Shown: positions 46,234-55,476 of the stretch, in pieces
How positions within the stretch are numbered: the first letter of the stretch is position 1
Layout: each line of letters opens with the position of its first letter
Origin: an uncultured Christensenellaceae bacterium
GTDB taxonomy: Bacteria; Bacillota; Clostridia; Christensenellales; UBA3700
Reading direction: 5' to 3'
Length of the DNA: 64,000 nt
Assembly (NCBI GenBank): GCA_944381365.1
Contig: CALWKW010000001.1
Location: 215,100 to 279,099, forward strand
Made by a program: the position numbers and the translations under genes
The notes under the pieces: generated by a model
Database searches by the model: none
What the model saw: only the letters and a program-made list of their open reading frames with translations
What the model was told of the DNA's origin: nothing

Positions 46234-47367
46234 TTATTTATTTATATTGCCTTTTTTGTATTCTCCTACTATCTCAAAGAATGTGGACATCTGATTTATT
46301 CCTATCAAGGCTTCTTCGAGCTTTGGAGAATCGCAAGGATATTCAAGGTCAGTATAAAAATAATAGCTCTCAGGAGAATTCTCCACAGGTCTTGACTCGA
46401 TATTGAGCAAATTGATATTGTTTTTTGCAAAATGTCTGAGTGCATTGTACAATGCTCCCGGTTGAGAATTCAAAGCAAAGACAATGCTTGTCTTGTTGTT
46501 TTCTCTGCTATCCAAAAGATATTTTGATATCACAATAAATCTTGTATAATTGCAAGATTGAGAATGAATGTTTTCTTTAAGAATATCCAATCCGTACAAT
46601 TTTGCGTTTATTTTTGAAGCGATAGCACCTTTTGTCTTGTCATTACTTTCTGCCACGAGTTTTGCAGAAGAAGCTGTCGACTTATAAGGAATTATCCTCC
46701 ACTTATATTGAGACAAAAAGTTGTCGCATTGAGTGATTGCTTGATGATGAGAATACACTTCTTTTATATCCTCGGTTTTTGCACCTTTTATGCCCAAAAG
46801 ACAATGATTGATGCTTACCCACTGTTCGCCGACTATAAAATAGTCGTATTTTCTCAAAAGGTCATATACTTCGGTGATTGCTCCCGTAGAAGAATTTTCT
46901 ATCGGCAAAACACCATACTCGATTTCTCCTTTTTTCAAAGCCATAAAAACTTCTTCAAATGTGTTGTAGCTCTTGCCGTCATTATCGCCGAAAAAGTCTA
47001 TCATAGCTTGCTCAGAATTGCTTCCTCTGTCTCCGTAAAAGCCTTTGGGAGCTTTCATATCCATAGCTCTTCTTGTATAATCCTTGAGCTTGCGATTTTT
47101 ATAAATTTGGCTTTTTTGAAAATCTTTGCTTATTGACATGATTTCAGTCATGAGCTCTCTTGCCTGTTGAGAAAGCTCTTTGTTCTGAAGATTGTCTACG
47201 GCTTTTTGAAGCACTTGCTCTTCTCTAGAAGTCTGCAATACATTTGTATTGTGCGTTTTCTTGTAATTTGCCACATCGAGCACTACTCCCATTCGCCTTT
47301 CAAACAATTCGATAATTTCTTTGTCTATTGTATCTATTTCTTGTCTTAATTTTGTAAGTTCTTCCAT
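46234..47367 (-). CDS. pheA: Bifunctional chorismate mutase / prephenate dehydratase
   Basis: A 377-aa P-protein making phenylpyruvate. Residues 1-90 form the all-helical AroQ-type chorismate mutase (LRQEIDTIDKEIIELFERRM). Residues about 110-285 are prephenate dehydratase (GDRGSNSEQAMIDFF, LPIENSSTGAITEVYDLL, YTRFIVISK). A C-terminal ACT domain (about 300-377; PGALYNALRHFAKNNINLLN, IESRP) predicts phenylalanine feedback. AGGTG precedes the ATG. It is 7 bp from aroC. Confidence 0.96.
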   Translation of the reverse strand: MEELTKLRQEIDTIDKEIIELFERRMGVVLDVANYKKTHNTNVLQTSREEQVLQKAVDNLQNKELSQQARELMTEIMSISKDFQKSQIYKNRKLKDYTRRAMDMKAPKGFYGDRGSNSEQAMIDFFGDNDGKSYNTFEEVFMALKKGEIEYGVLPIENSSTGAITEVYDLLRKYDYFIVGEQWVSINHCLLGIKGAKTEDIKEVYSHHQAITQCDNFLSQYKWRIIPYKSTASSAKLVAESNDKTKGAIASKINAKLYGLDILKENIHSQSCNYTRFIVISKYLLDSRENNKTSIVFALNSQPGALYNALRHFAKNNINLLNIESRPVENSPESYYFYTDLEYPCDSPKLEEALIGINQMSTFFEIVGEYKKGNINK

Positions 47368-47374
47368 CTTTCAC

Positions 47375-48448
47375 CTAGTCTTTTATCAAATCATATACTG
47401 CTATCGCACTTACCGCTTCTATTACAGGCACGGCTCTTACGACAATACAAGAATCATGTCTGCCTTTCAAGGAAAGCTTTGTGTTTTCTTTTTTGGATAC
47501 ATCTATCGTATTTTGCTCTTTGAATATAGAAGGAGTGGGCTTTATTGCCACATCAAACACAACAGGCATACCCGTAGACAAACCGCCCAAAATACCGCCG
47601 TTGTTGTTTGTCGAAGTAATAACTTTTCCGTCTTTATATTCAAAAGAATCGTTTGCCTGACTTCCGTACATTTTTGTAAGTTCATATCCTTTGCCGAATT
47701 GAACTCCCTTTACCGCAGGCACACTGAACAACAAACTTGCAAGTTTTGATTCGATACTTTCAAAAAAAGGCTCGCCTATACCGCCGTCAAGTCCCGTAAT
47801 GGCACATTCTATACATCCGCCCACGCTGTCGCCCTGACTTTTGGCATCGAGAATAGTCTCTCTCATAGGCTCATATACCGATTTGTCGATAAGAGGCAAT
47901 ACTTCGTGAGTAAGCGACTTCAAAAATTCTTTATCTATATTCACATCAAAAGTCTTGTCTGATATGTCTTTTATGGACTTGATATGAGCACCTATTTCTA
48001 TACCTTTTTTTCTCAAAAGCTGTTTGCATATAGCACCGCAGAATACCAAAGTCGCCGTAAGTCGTCCCGAGGAGTGGCCGCCGCCTCTGTAATCATTGTT
48101 GCCGCCGCTCTTGAGATAATAGCCGTAGTCGCTGTGTCCGGGTCTGAAAACGCTCTTGAGCTGAGCATAATCTCCCGACTTTGTATTTGTATTGCGAATA
48201 ATACCGCAAAGAGGTGTGCCCGTGGTCTTGCCCTCAAAATATCCGCTGACGATTTCCACTTTGTCGCCTTCTTTTCTGGGTGTAGAGAATTCTCCGCCAT
48301 TGGGAGCTCTTCTTGCCATTTCTCTGTTTATTTCATCAATATCCAATTTAATGCCCGCAGGCAAATTGTCTATTACCACACCTATCGCTTCGCTATGTGA
48401 TTCGCCGAATATCGTCAATTTTATTTTACTTCCCCAAACAGTACTCAT
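47375..48448 (-). CDS. aroC: Chorismate synthase
   Basis: A 357-aa FMN-dependent enzyme turning EPSP into chorismate. Signatures: FGESHSEAIGVVIDNLPAG, RPGHSDYGYY, and YRGGGHSSGRLTA. Length is typical. Its ATG overlaps the aroA stop by 4 bp (ATGA), so translation is coupled. Confidence 0.97.
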   Translation of the reverse strand: MSTVWGSKIKLTIFGESHSEAIGVVIDNLPAGIKLDIDEINREMARRAPNGGEFSTPRKEGDKVEIVSGYFEGKTTGTPLCGIIRNTNTKSGDYAQLKSVFRPGHSDYGYYLKSGGNNDYRGGGHSSGRLTATLVFCGAICKQLLRKKGIEIGAHIKSIKDISDKTFDVNIDKEFLKSLTHEVLPLIDKSVYEPMRETILDAKSQGDSVGGCIECAITGLDGGIGEPFFESIESKLASLLFSVPAVKGVQFGKGYELTKMYGSQANDSFEYKDGKVITSTNNNGGILGGLSTGMPVVFDVAIKPTPSIFKEQNTIDVSKKENTKLSLKGRHDSCIVVRAVPVIEAVSAIAVYDLIKD

Positions 48449-49698
48449 ACTTCCTCCGTATTCTGGATTTTTCCGCCCAACTTTTTAAAATCCTCATAAA
48501 AATCGGGATATGACTTGGATATACATTCGCTGTCTTTTATCTCCACTTCTTTTTCGCACACAGTACTTGCTATCGCAAGCATCATAGCCATTCTGTGGTC
48601 CTTGTGCGAATCTGTTTTGCCTCCCTTCAACTTGCTCACTCCCTTTATAAGCATACTGTCTCCAAACTCTTCGATATCTGCTCCCAGTTTTTTGAGTTCT
48701 TCCACAGTAGCTTTGAGCCTGTCGCATTCTTTTATTCTGAGTCTAGAGATATTGACAATTCTTGTTTTGCCTTTTCTAAGACAACACGCAAGAGCAAATA
48801 CAGGTATAATGTCGGGACAATCTCCTCCGTCAAAAACAAGCTCTTCGCTCTTATCGGCTTGTCTTAATTTTTCCAAAAAGTCCACAATCACTCTGTCGCC
48901 CTGCAAAGATTCTTTGTTAAGTCCCAAAATCTCTACATCGCTTCCAAGATAATTTGCTACCTCAAAAAATGCAGACTGAGAATAATCTCCCTCTATATAG
49001 CTGTCATGGCAAAGATACATCTGATTGCCCTTGACAAATATTATGTTTCCTTCTTTCTCTACATCGATGCCGTATTCTTTTAATGCGGACAATGTGAGAT
49101 TGAGATAACTTGCCGACTGAAGCTCGCCCTCTATAATAATTCTGCTGTCGCCGTCCAGCAAAGGAAGTGCAAAAAGCAAACCTGATATAAACTGCGAGCT
49201 AACTCCTCCGTCCACATAAAAATCTCCGTTTTTCAGTCTTCCTTGTACCGTAAGGTCAAGAAAATGCTCGGGATTTTTATCGCTGTCGTCCACATATTCT
49301 ATTCCCTGACTTTGACAAATTCTCTTGTAGATATACATAGGTCTCGTACCCAGCTTACCTCTTCCGACAAACTTGTTTTTGCCTTGATTGAGTACAATAG
49401 CTATCGGCAGCATAAATCTGAGTGTAGAGCCTGATTCATTGCAATCAAAGACGATATAAGAATCGGATTTTTGACTATTTCCCTTTACATCGATATTGTC
49501 GGGATTATCTTTTATGCAAGCCCCTAATGCACGCATACATCTTATGGTAGCAATGATATCATCGCTGTAAGCAAGATTTTCTATCCTGCTTTCTCCTTCT
49601 GATAGAGATGCACAAATAATCTCTCTGTGAGCAAGACTCTTTGAAGGGGGAATTCTGACTTGTCCTTTGAGTTTTGAGGGTGTAATAGTGATATTCAT
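48445..49698 (-). CDS. aroA: 3-phosphoshikimate 1-carboxyvinyltransferase (EPSP synthase)
   Basis: A 417-aa EPSP synthase. Features: PSKSLAHREIICASLSEG, CNESGSTLRFMLPIA, LGTRPM, and KDHRMAMMLAI near the end with the catalytic region. I use the ATG at 49698 (GAGG five bases before) over a GTG two codons upstream. It starts 7 bp after aroB and overlaps aroC by 4 bp. Confidence 0.96.
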   Translation of the reverse strand: MNITITPSKLKGQVRIPPSKSLAHREIICASLSEGESRIENLAYSDDIIATIRCMRALGACIKDNPDNIDVKGNSQKSDSYIVFDCNESGSTLRFMLPIAIVLNQGKNKFVGRGKLGTRPMYIYKRICQSQGIEYVDDSDKNPEHFLDLTVQGRLKNGDFYVDGGVSSQFISGLLFALPLLDGDSRIIIEGELQSASYLNLTLSALKEYGIDVEKEGNIIFVKGNQMYLCHDSYIEGDYSQSAFFEVANYLGSDVEILGLNKESLQGDRVIVDFLEKLRQADKSEELVFDGGDCPDIIPVFALACCLRKGKTRIVNISRLRIKECDRLKATVEELKKLGADIEEFGDSMLIKGVSKLKGGKTDSHKDHRMAMMLAIASTVCEKEVEIKDSECISKSYPDFYEDFKKLGGKIQNTEEV

Positions 49699-49705
49699 AA
49701 GCACC

Positions 49706-50752
49706 TCACTTCAAGAAAAATTCTGCCGTAGTAGGATAAGTAAAACTCTCTCCTATTTCTTTGAGAAGCACTACATGCAGTTTTTTGCCCATATTCTTTT
49801 TGTCATTGAGCATTGCCGACATAAGCTGCTCGGGACGCACTTTGTCCGATATCGGCAAGCCGAAATTTTTGAGAATATTTGCAATTCGCTCGGTCGTACC
49901 TTTTTGAGTAAGTCCCAATCTTTCGCTTATCGAAGTAATAAACACCATTCCGATTGCCACAGCTTGGCCGTGGGTATAACCCTTGAAGTTGTAATACTTC
50001 TCTATCGCATGTCCGTAAGTGTGTCCGAAATTGAGCAACATTCTTTCGCCCGTATCTTTTTCGTCTATCTCCACTACCTTTCTTTTTATATCACAACAGG
50101 TATATACGATATCCTCGACTTTTTGCATAAACTCGTCTCTTGAGTGAATATTTTCCAAAAGCTCAAAAAGAGCCTTGTCTTTTATACAGCCGTATTTGAT
50201 GATTTCTGCCATTCCGTCCACATAAAACGCATCGGGCAAATCATGCAAAACATCTGTATCTATATATACGAGTTTTGGCTGATAAAAACTTCCTACCAAG
50301 TTTTTGCCTTCAGGCAAGTCTACTGCGACTTTTCCGCCCACAGAGCTGTCTACCTGAGCAAGCAAAGAAGTGGGAACCTGCACAAAAGGCACGCCTCTTA
50401 AATATGTGGAAGCGACAAATCCGCCCAAATCTCCTATCACTCCTCCGCCCAATGTGATTATGAGGTCTTTTCTTGTGAGATTGTAGCTCAGCATGGACGA
50501 ATACAAAGGAGCAATGGACTTTATATTCTTGGTTTCTTCGCCGGCTTCAAGCACTTCGAGCTTGCAGTCAAGACCTTTTTCGAGCAAACTGTCGATTATG
50601 GTATTGGCAAATATAGGAGCGACATTAGTATCGCTTATGATAAACACTTTTCCGCCTTCGCTCTTTATGTGATTGCCGATGTTTGACAAAATATTCTTGC
50701 CTATAATAATGTCATAACTGTTTATTCCCAAATCAACTCTTAAAGTCTTCAT
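49706..50752 (-). CDS. aroB: 3-dehydroquinate synthase
   Basis: A 348-aa NAD- and metal-dependent enzyme, first gene of the aromatic operon. Features: ITLGGGVIGDLGGFVASTYL, QVPTSLLAQVDSSVGGKVAV, NLVGSFYQPK and the metal His residues in NFGHTYGHAIEKY. GAGG precedes the ATG. The previous step, DAHP synthase, is not encoded in the window. Confidence 0.97.
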   Translation of the reverse strand: MKTLRVDLGINSYDIIIGKNILSNIGNHIKSEGGKVFIISDTNVAPIFANTIIDSLLEKGLDCKLEVLEAGEETKNIKSIAPLYSSMLSYNLTRKDLIITLGGGVIGDLGGFVASTYLRGVPFVQVPTSLLAQVDSSVGGKVAVDLPEGKNLVGSFYQPKLVYIDTDVLHDLPDAFYVDGMAEIIKYGCIKDKALFELLENIHSRDEFMQKVEDIVYTCCDIKRKVVEIDEKDTGERMLLNFGHTYGHAIEKYYNFKGYTHGQAVAIGMVFITSISERLGLTQKGTTERIANILKNFGLPISDKVRPEQLMSAMLNDKKNMGKKLHVVLLKEIGESFTYPTTAEFFLK

Positions 50753-50872
50753 TTATACCTCAAAAACTGCCTTAATTCGGCTATAATAATATAATTATAT
50801 ATTACTATAAAATAATAGAATTTTCAAGTATATCAAAAAACTAAACTCTTCTATATCGCCATTTTTTTGAAT

Positions 50873-50928
50873 AAATAAAAAACACAACCCTATTTTTTCG
50901 ATTTCTTAATAGACAAGGTTGTGTTTTT
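50873..50928 (-). terminator. Rho-independent terminator of the MATE gene
   Basis: Arms AAAAACACAACC (50877-50888) and GGTTGTGTTTTT (50917-50928) enclose a long A/T loop. On the minus strand a T tract follows. It lies about 30 bp after the MATE stop and separates it from aroB. Confidence 0.75.
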
Positions 50929-50957
50929 ATACAAAATTCATTCTAAAAAAGCGACTT

Positions 50958-52451
50958 TTATTTGTCAAAATAGTCGTCATCGTTTTTATTACCTACCCAA
51001 AGATTGCTATCTTCGTCAATGCCCGATTTTATATCGCCGTTTTCTGACAAATCGTAAAAATCGTCTGAATTGTCTTTTGGCTCTTGACTTTGCATCTCTG
51101 ACATAGCAAGAGGAACAAGTTTTTTGCGATAAGCAATCATCATGCACACAAAACAGTATGTTCCGCCAATTACCCAGCTTGCAGTAGGTGCCCAATACAT
51201 GCCGTCTATGCCGTAATAGTAGTCAAACAAATAGGAAAATCCTATTCTGAATATTATCGATGTAAAAGTGGATATGACAAAAGTCTTCAAAAGTCCTATA
51301 CCCTTGAATACACCCTGACTTTGCACGATAAGACACATAAGAAAATATCCCCAGCCTATCGCCACGATATAGCCTTTTCCTGTCGCAATAACTTCGATGT
51401 TGTCGTCAAACAATCCCACCATCCATTCTGCACAAAGCACCGTAAACAAAGTGGCTATTACGGTATATACCGCCACAAAAATCCAACTTGCCTTATAGCC
51501 TTGGATTACTCGATTATATTTTTTTGCACCGTAGTTTTGAGCGGTATAAGTGGTAAGAGCATTTACATAACCTCTCATCGGAGTCTGCAACAACGAATCA
51601 AGTCTCGTGCCAATATTAATACCGGCTACTGCATTTATAGAATAGGTATTTACAAGTCCCTGAATGGCAATTCTGCCTACATAAACAAAGACTTGTTGAA
51701 TAGACATTGACAGCGAATAAGAAGTGATTTCCATGACGATTTTTTTGTCAATTCTCAATTCTTTTATATTAAGCCTCAACAATCTGTATTTCTTATTTGT
51801 GTATATTATACACAAAAGCGATGACAATGCCTGAGCAAGCACTGTGGCAAATGCCGTACCCTCGACACCCCACTTGAATACCACGACAAACAAAATATCG
51901 AGAACTGCATTGAAAGCCACGGAAATAAACAAAAAAATCAATGGCGTAAAACTATCTCCAATGGCTCTTATGCCAAAACAATAAAAGTTGTAGAGATAAG
52001 TAAAAATAGCACCCGCAAAAATTATTTTGAGGTAATTGTCAGTATCGGTAAGAATTTCTTTTTGAGTATTTAAAAGCTTCAAAAAAGGACGACTGAACAC
52101 AATACTGAATACCGACAAAACAAGCGTAAAAATTATGCCTATAAGCAAAGCCGTACCCATGGTGTGTTTTACTTTTTCTTCTTCATTCTCGCCATAATAT
52201 CTCGACATTATCACACCGCCGCCCATAGCAAAACCTATAAGCAAAAATATGACGATATTCATCACAGGACCTGCCGAACCGAGTGCCGCCAAAGCATCGG
52301 TACTTATGTATCTTCCTGCGATAATACTATCCACTGCATTATAGAGCTGTTGACAAAAGTCGCCTATAATGAGCGGTATAGAAAATCTTAATATCGAGCT
52401 GAAAGGCTTTCCTTCCAGTAGTATGTTTTTTGCATTTGCGTGTATGTGCAT
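50958..52451 (-). CDS. MATE family multidrug/metabolite exporter
   Basis: A 497-aa membrane protein with about twelve hydrophobic segments and both MATE halves: IPLIIGDFCQQLYNAVDSII and ALGSAGPVMN at the start, and YVNALTTYTAQNYGAKKYNR with a repeat of the motif in the second half. It belongs to the NorM/DinF superfamily that exports cationic drugs or metabolites by Na+ or H+ antiport. The C-terminal ~50 residues are hydrophilic and acidic. Substrate unknown. It is monocistronic and divergent from the next gene. Confidence 0.9.
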   Translation of the reverse strand: MHIHANAKNILLEGKPFSSILRFSIPLIIGDFCQQLYNAVDSIIAGRYISTDALAALGSAGPVMNIVIFLLIGFAMGGGVIMSRYYGENEEEKVKHTMGTALLIGIIFTLVLSVFSIVFSRPFLKLLNTQKEILTDTDNYLKIIFAGAIFTYLYNFYCFGIRAIGDSFTPLIFLFISVAFNAVLDILFVVVFKWGVEGTAFATVLAQALSSLLCIIYTNKKYRLLRLNIKELRIDKKIVMEITSYSLSMSIQQVFVYVGRIAIQGLVNTYSINAVAGINIGTRLDSLLQTPMRGYVNALTTYTAQNYGAKKYNRVIQGYKASWIFVAVYTVIATLFTVLCAEWMVGLFDDNIEVIATGKGYIVAIGWGYFLMCLIVQSQGVFKGIGLLKTFVISTFTSIIFRIGFSYLFDYYYGIDGMYWAPTASWVIGGTYCFVCMMIAYRKKLVPLAMSEMQSQEPKDNSDDFYDLSENGDIKSGIDEDSNLWVGNKNDDDYFDK

Positions 52452-52608
52452 AATTTACCTTTATTATAATATACGACAAAGAAAAAAGTTTGTTAATCAA
52501 ATTGACGGCAAATATAAAAACTAATAAAAAAAAGACAGCTTATTTTTTGCATATTCGATATTGACATCAAAATATTTTGAAATTATAATAAAAAAAAAGA
52601 GGTAAACT

Positions 52609-52968
52609 ATGAAAAAATGGTATAATGAAGAATATGAATTCAAAGTAGAAGTAACAGGATTTTTAAGAGGAAATAATACAGAAAGATATTGTCGAAACGG
52701 AGAAGAAATCGGAGATGTATATTCTTGTACCTATGGTTGTCCGATGAATAAGGACGGCTATGGTATTTGTTCCAAAACAATGATGATGCTCTATCCTCTT
52801 ATGGAAACAATAAGAGGCGGAGGCGATTTGGAAAATCTCGGAGGAGACAGCAAATACAGCAAAACTATCGTATGTCCTGACGGTTGCGTAATATTCAGAC
52901 TGACAGCAAAACCATTGGGCAATGAAAATTTTCACAAAGGAAAATTTTGGCAAGAACCTCAAAAATAA
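52609..52968 (+). CDS. TIGR04076 family-like small cysteine-containing protein
   Basis: A 119-aa protein with GAGG seven bases before its ATG. The pattern, including GICSKTMMMLYPLMETIRGG and VCPDGCVIFRLTAKPLG, resembles the TIGR04076 family of small proteins of unknown function from anaerobes. Six Cys are seen (C28, C40, C44, C53, C89, C93 by my count), including a CTYGC pair and CPDGC, which could bind metal. One of few plus-strand genes here; divergent from the MATE gene, with a terminator right after. Function unknown. Confidence 0.75.
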   Translation: MKKWYNEEYEFKVEVTGFLRGNNTERYCRNGEEIGDVYSCTYGCPMNKDGYGICSKTMMMLYPLMETIRGGGDLENLGGDSKYSKTIVCPDGCVIFRLTAKPLGNENFHKGKFWQEPQK

Positions 52969-52981
52969 AATATAACCGAAA

Positions 52982-53023
52982 AAGACAGTTCAAAATACTC
53001 AATTCTGAACTGTCTTCTTTTTT
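52982..53023 (+). terminator. Bidirectional terminator between the TIGR04076-like gene and leuA
   Basis: An 11-bp stem AAGACAGTTCA/TGAACTGTCTT (52982-52992 and 53006-53016) with a T tract on the plus strand. It serves the convergent small gene and probably leuA. Confidence 0.8.
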
Positions 53024-53043
53024 TATCTATAAGTCAAAGATTT

Positions 53044-54711
53044 TTATTTGTTTTTAAAATTTCTGTTGATAGCCGACACGAGTGCCTTTACGCTCGCTTC
53101 GATGATATCGTTGTGAATACCTACGCCCCATACGACTTTTCCGCTCTTGTTGTCTTCGATACACACATAAGCAGCCGCTTGAGACTGAGATGTCTTGGAC
53201 AAAGCATGCTCTTGATATTCTACGATATGATAATCCACATCGATTGCCATTTTCAAAGCATTGCTTACTGCATCGAGTCTGCCGTTGCCGTGAGCTTCTG
53301 AATTGAATGTCTTGCCATTATATTCGATGGTGATTGTGGTATCGATACCGTCAATCTGCTTGTAGTGATGCTCTACAATATTGAGAGGACTATCTATATT
53401 GACATAGTTTTCTTCAAATACTTTATATACTTCAGAAGGCATGAGCTCTTTGTGAGCATGGTCGGATACGCTCTTTACTTCATAGCCAAATGCTTCTCTC
53501 ATCTTCATAGGCATAACAATACCGAATTGCTGCTCCATGAGGAAACCTATTCCGCCCTTTCCTGACTGGCTGTTTATTCTTATTACATCGCCTTCGTATT
53601 CTCTGCCGATATCCTTGGGGTCGATAGGAAGATAAGGTACTGTCCAATGCTCGGGATTTTTGGCTGTTCTCCATTTCATACCCTTTGCGATTGCGTCTTG
53701 GTGCGAACCTGAGAATGCGGCAAAGACGAGTCTACCGGAATAAGGCTGTCTTTCATAGACTTTCATACCCGTAACCTTTTCATACTCTTCGACAATCTCG
53801 GGAATATTGGAAAAATCAAGCTCTGGATCAACACCGTGCGAATACATATTGAGTGCCAAAGTAATGATATCCACATTACCTGTACGCTCGCCATTGCCAA
53901 ACAAAGTACCTTCGATTCTGTCACCGCCTGCCAAAATACCGAGTTCGCTGTCAGCGATTGCACAGCCTCTGTCATTGTGAGGGTGCAAAGATATGATGAG
54001 GTTTTCTCTGTCAATCAAGCTCTTGCACATATACTCAACCTGACTTGCGTATACATGAGGCATTGACATGGATACCGTAACAGGCAAATTGATTATTACC
54101 TTTTTATCCTTTGTGGGCTTCCAGATTTTGATTACTTCATTGCAGATATCTCTTGCAAATTCCATTTCTGTACCTGTAAAAGATTCGGGCGAATACTCAA
54201 ACAAATATTCTCCTTCGGCTTTATCTGCATACTCTTGACACAATTTTGCACCGAATTTTGCAATATCTATTATCTCTTCTTTTGACTTTTTGAATACCTG
54301 TTCTCTCTGGGCAAAAGAAGTAGAATTGTACAAATGCACTACTGCTCTCTTTACTCCCTTCAAAGCCTCAAAAGTCTTGGCAATAATATGCTCTCTAGAC
54401 TGAGTAAGTACTTGAATAGTGACATCGTCAGGTATGAGATTTTTTTCTATCAAAGTTCTTAAAAAAGTATATTCTGTCTCGCTCGCAGCAGGAAAACCTA
54501 CTTCGATTTCCTTAAAACCTACCTTGCACAAGAATGTGAAAAACTCCAATTTCTGCTCAAGACTCATAGGAACGACCAATGCTTGATTGCCGTCTCTCAA
54601 ATCAACACTGCACCAGATTGGTGCTTTGTCGATATATTCTTTTTTTGTCCAATCGTTGCACTCAAAAGGTGGCATGTAGTATCCCCTTGTGTACTTATTA
54701 AAGTTTTTCAT
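53044..54711 (-). CDS. leuA: 2-isopropylmalate synthase, type 2
   Basis: A 555-aa first enzyme of leucine synthesis. It belongs to the longer LeuA type (as in yeast and actinobacteria): catalytic domain with CSVDLRDGNQALVVPM, HPHNDRGCAIADSELGILAG and GNGERTGNVDIITLALNMY, then a C-terminal LeuA dimer/allosteric domain from about residue 430. leuB, leuC and leuD are absent here. AAGGAG lies before the ATG, and a T-box leader precedes it, so transcription depends on charging of tRNA-Leu. Confidence 0.95.
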   Translation of the reverse strand: MKNFNKYTRGYYMPPFECNDWTKKEYIDKAPIWCSVDLRDGNQALVVPMSLEQKLEFFTFLCKVGFKEIEVGFPAASETEYTFLRTLIEKNLIPDDVTIQVLTQSREHIIAKTFEALKGVKRAVVHLYNSTSFAQREQVFKKSKEEIIDIAKFGAKLCQEYADKAEGEYLFEYSPESFTGTEMEFARDICNEVIKIWKPTKDKKVIINLPVTVSMSMPHVYASQVEYMCKSLIDRENLIISLHPHNDRGCAIADSELGILAGGDRIEGTLFGNGERTGNVDIITLALNMYSHGVDPELDFSNIPEIVEEYEKVTGMKVYERQPYSGRLVFAAFSGSHQDAIAKGMKWRTAKNPEHWTVPYLPIDPKDIGREYEGDVIRINSQSGKGGIGFLMEQQFGIVMPMKMREAFGYEVKSVSDHAHKELMPSEVYKVFEENYVNIDSPLNIVEHHYKQIDGIDTTITIEYNGKTFNSEAHGNGRLDAVSNALKMAIDVDYHIVEYQEHALSKTSQSQAAAYVCIEDNKSGKVVWGVGIHNDIIEASVKALVSAINRNFKNK

Positions 54712-54752
54712 ATATTTCTCCTTTTTTGTTTTATATACAAATTTTTATCTAT

Positions 54753-54965
54753 AAAAAAAGTCTCTTGCACAAAGCAAGAGACGAAATTTATCCGTGGTAC
54801 CACTCTTTTTCGTATCTACGGCCAACACCGATTTACGATACCTTGACGCTATAACGGGCTTACCCGACACTCTCTTACTTGATTGGGAGAGGCGACTCAA
54901 AGGCGAGTTGGCTTTTTTGTCTTGTTGTCTCACACCGACCGACAACTCTCTGCAAAGACTTAAAA
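54753..54965 (-). promoter_or_regulatory. T-box leader controlling leuA (tRNA-Leu)
   Basis: On the minus strand the T-box core AGAGTGGTACCACGG (54793-54807) is followed by the terminator stem GTCTCTTGC/GCAAGAGAC (54760-54768 and 54774-54782) and seven T. Upstream is a Stem I-like fold: GTTGTC/GACAAC arms with a GGTCGGTGTGA apical part, and CTC (54905-54907) after CCAA as the likely leucine specifier codon. The 5' part of the terminator can pair with the T-box to form the antiterminator. The specifier call is an inference from position and from the gene. Confidence 0.9.
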
Positions 54966-55007
54966 GTTAATATTCCTTGTCATAGTCTTTATGTATTAAT
55001 TGCATAT

Positions 55008-55036
55008 ATGATATTATATTTTTTTTGTTTTGTCAA
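55008..55036 (-). promoter_or_regulatory. Sigma-A promoter of the T-box-leuA transcript
   Basis: On the minus strand TTGACA (55031-55036), 17-base spacer and TATCAT (55008-55013). The expected start near 55001 leaves a leader of about 290 bases including the T-box. Confidence 0.7.
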
Positions 55037-55152
55037 GTGTTTTTTTATTTTTGAATATTATATGCTCCGCTGTATTATTTTGATATCAATATTATATTTA
55101 TAGTCAAAAAATTTTGCACCTAAAAATATTAATTAGTTATCCGTATAAATAG

Positions 55153-55471
55153 TACCGACAAATGGTTATATCTACGATATACACCATTTCGTTTGGTCGG
55201 TATGGAGCGAACCCGACATTTTGCCTTATACTTTTGACACTTCAAAAGTATTGGTATCTTGTCGTGGTGAGCGAAAGGAGAATTGTGTAATTTTTTATTA
55301 TATTATTCTGTAAGACCGCAGAGATCAGTGCATATTAATTTATTAAGCCGTTGGAGAATGGTGTGATTTTGTGAATTTCTAGCGGTTGTCCCGAGTCCTG
55401 AGCGTACTAGATGTACGTGACGGCGAGGGGCGTTCCTAAAATTCGCAAAGGCACGCCGTTATACAACGGCG
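55153..55471 (+). ncRNA. Candidate structured non-coding RNA
   Basis: An unusually structured, more GC-rich stretch in a 500-bp gene-free region. Plus-strand helices: TACCGAC/GTCGGTA (55153-55202) with nested AAATGGT/ACCATTT and ATATC/GATAT; CGACA/TGTCG (55214-55264) enclosing ATACTTTTGA/TCAAAAGTAT; GCCGTT/AACGGC (55347-55352, 55465-55470) enclosing a 19-bp helix (55360-55378 with 55439-55457) that has three U-G pairs and one mismatch; and an inner stem 55387-55432 with CGTAC-TAGAT-GTACG and two tandem G-A steps. The wobbles work only on the plus strand. CGCCGTT/AACGGCG (55454-55471) is an alternative terminal hairpin. I do not recognise the family; a transposon remnant is the main alternative. 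Confidence 0.5.
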
Positions 55472-55476
55472 ACCTT

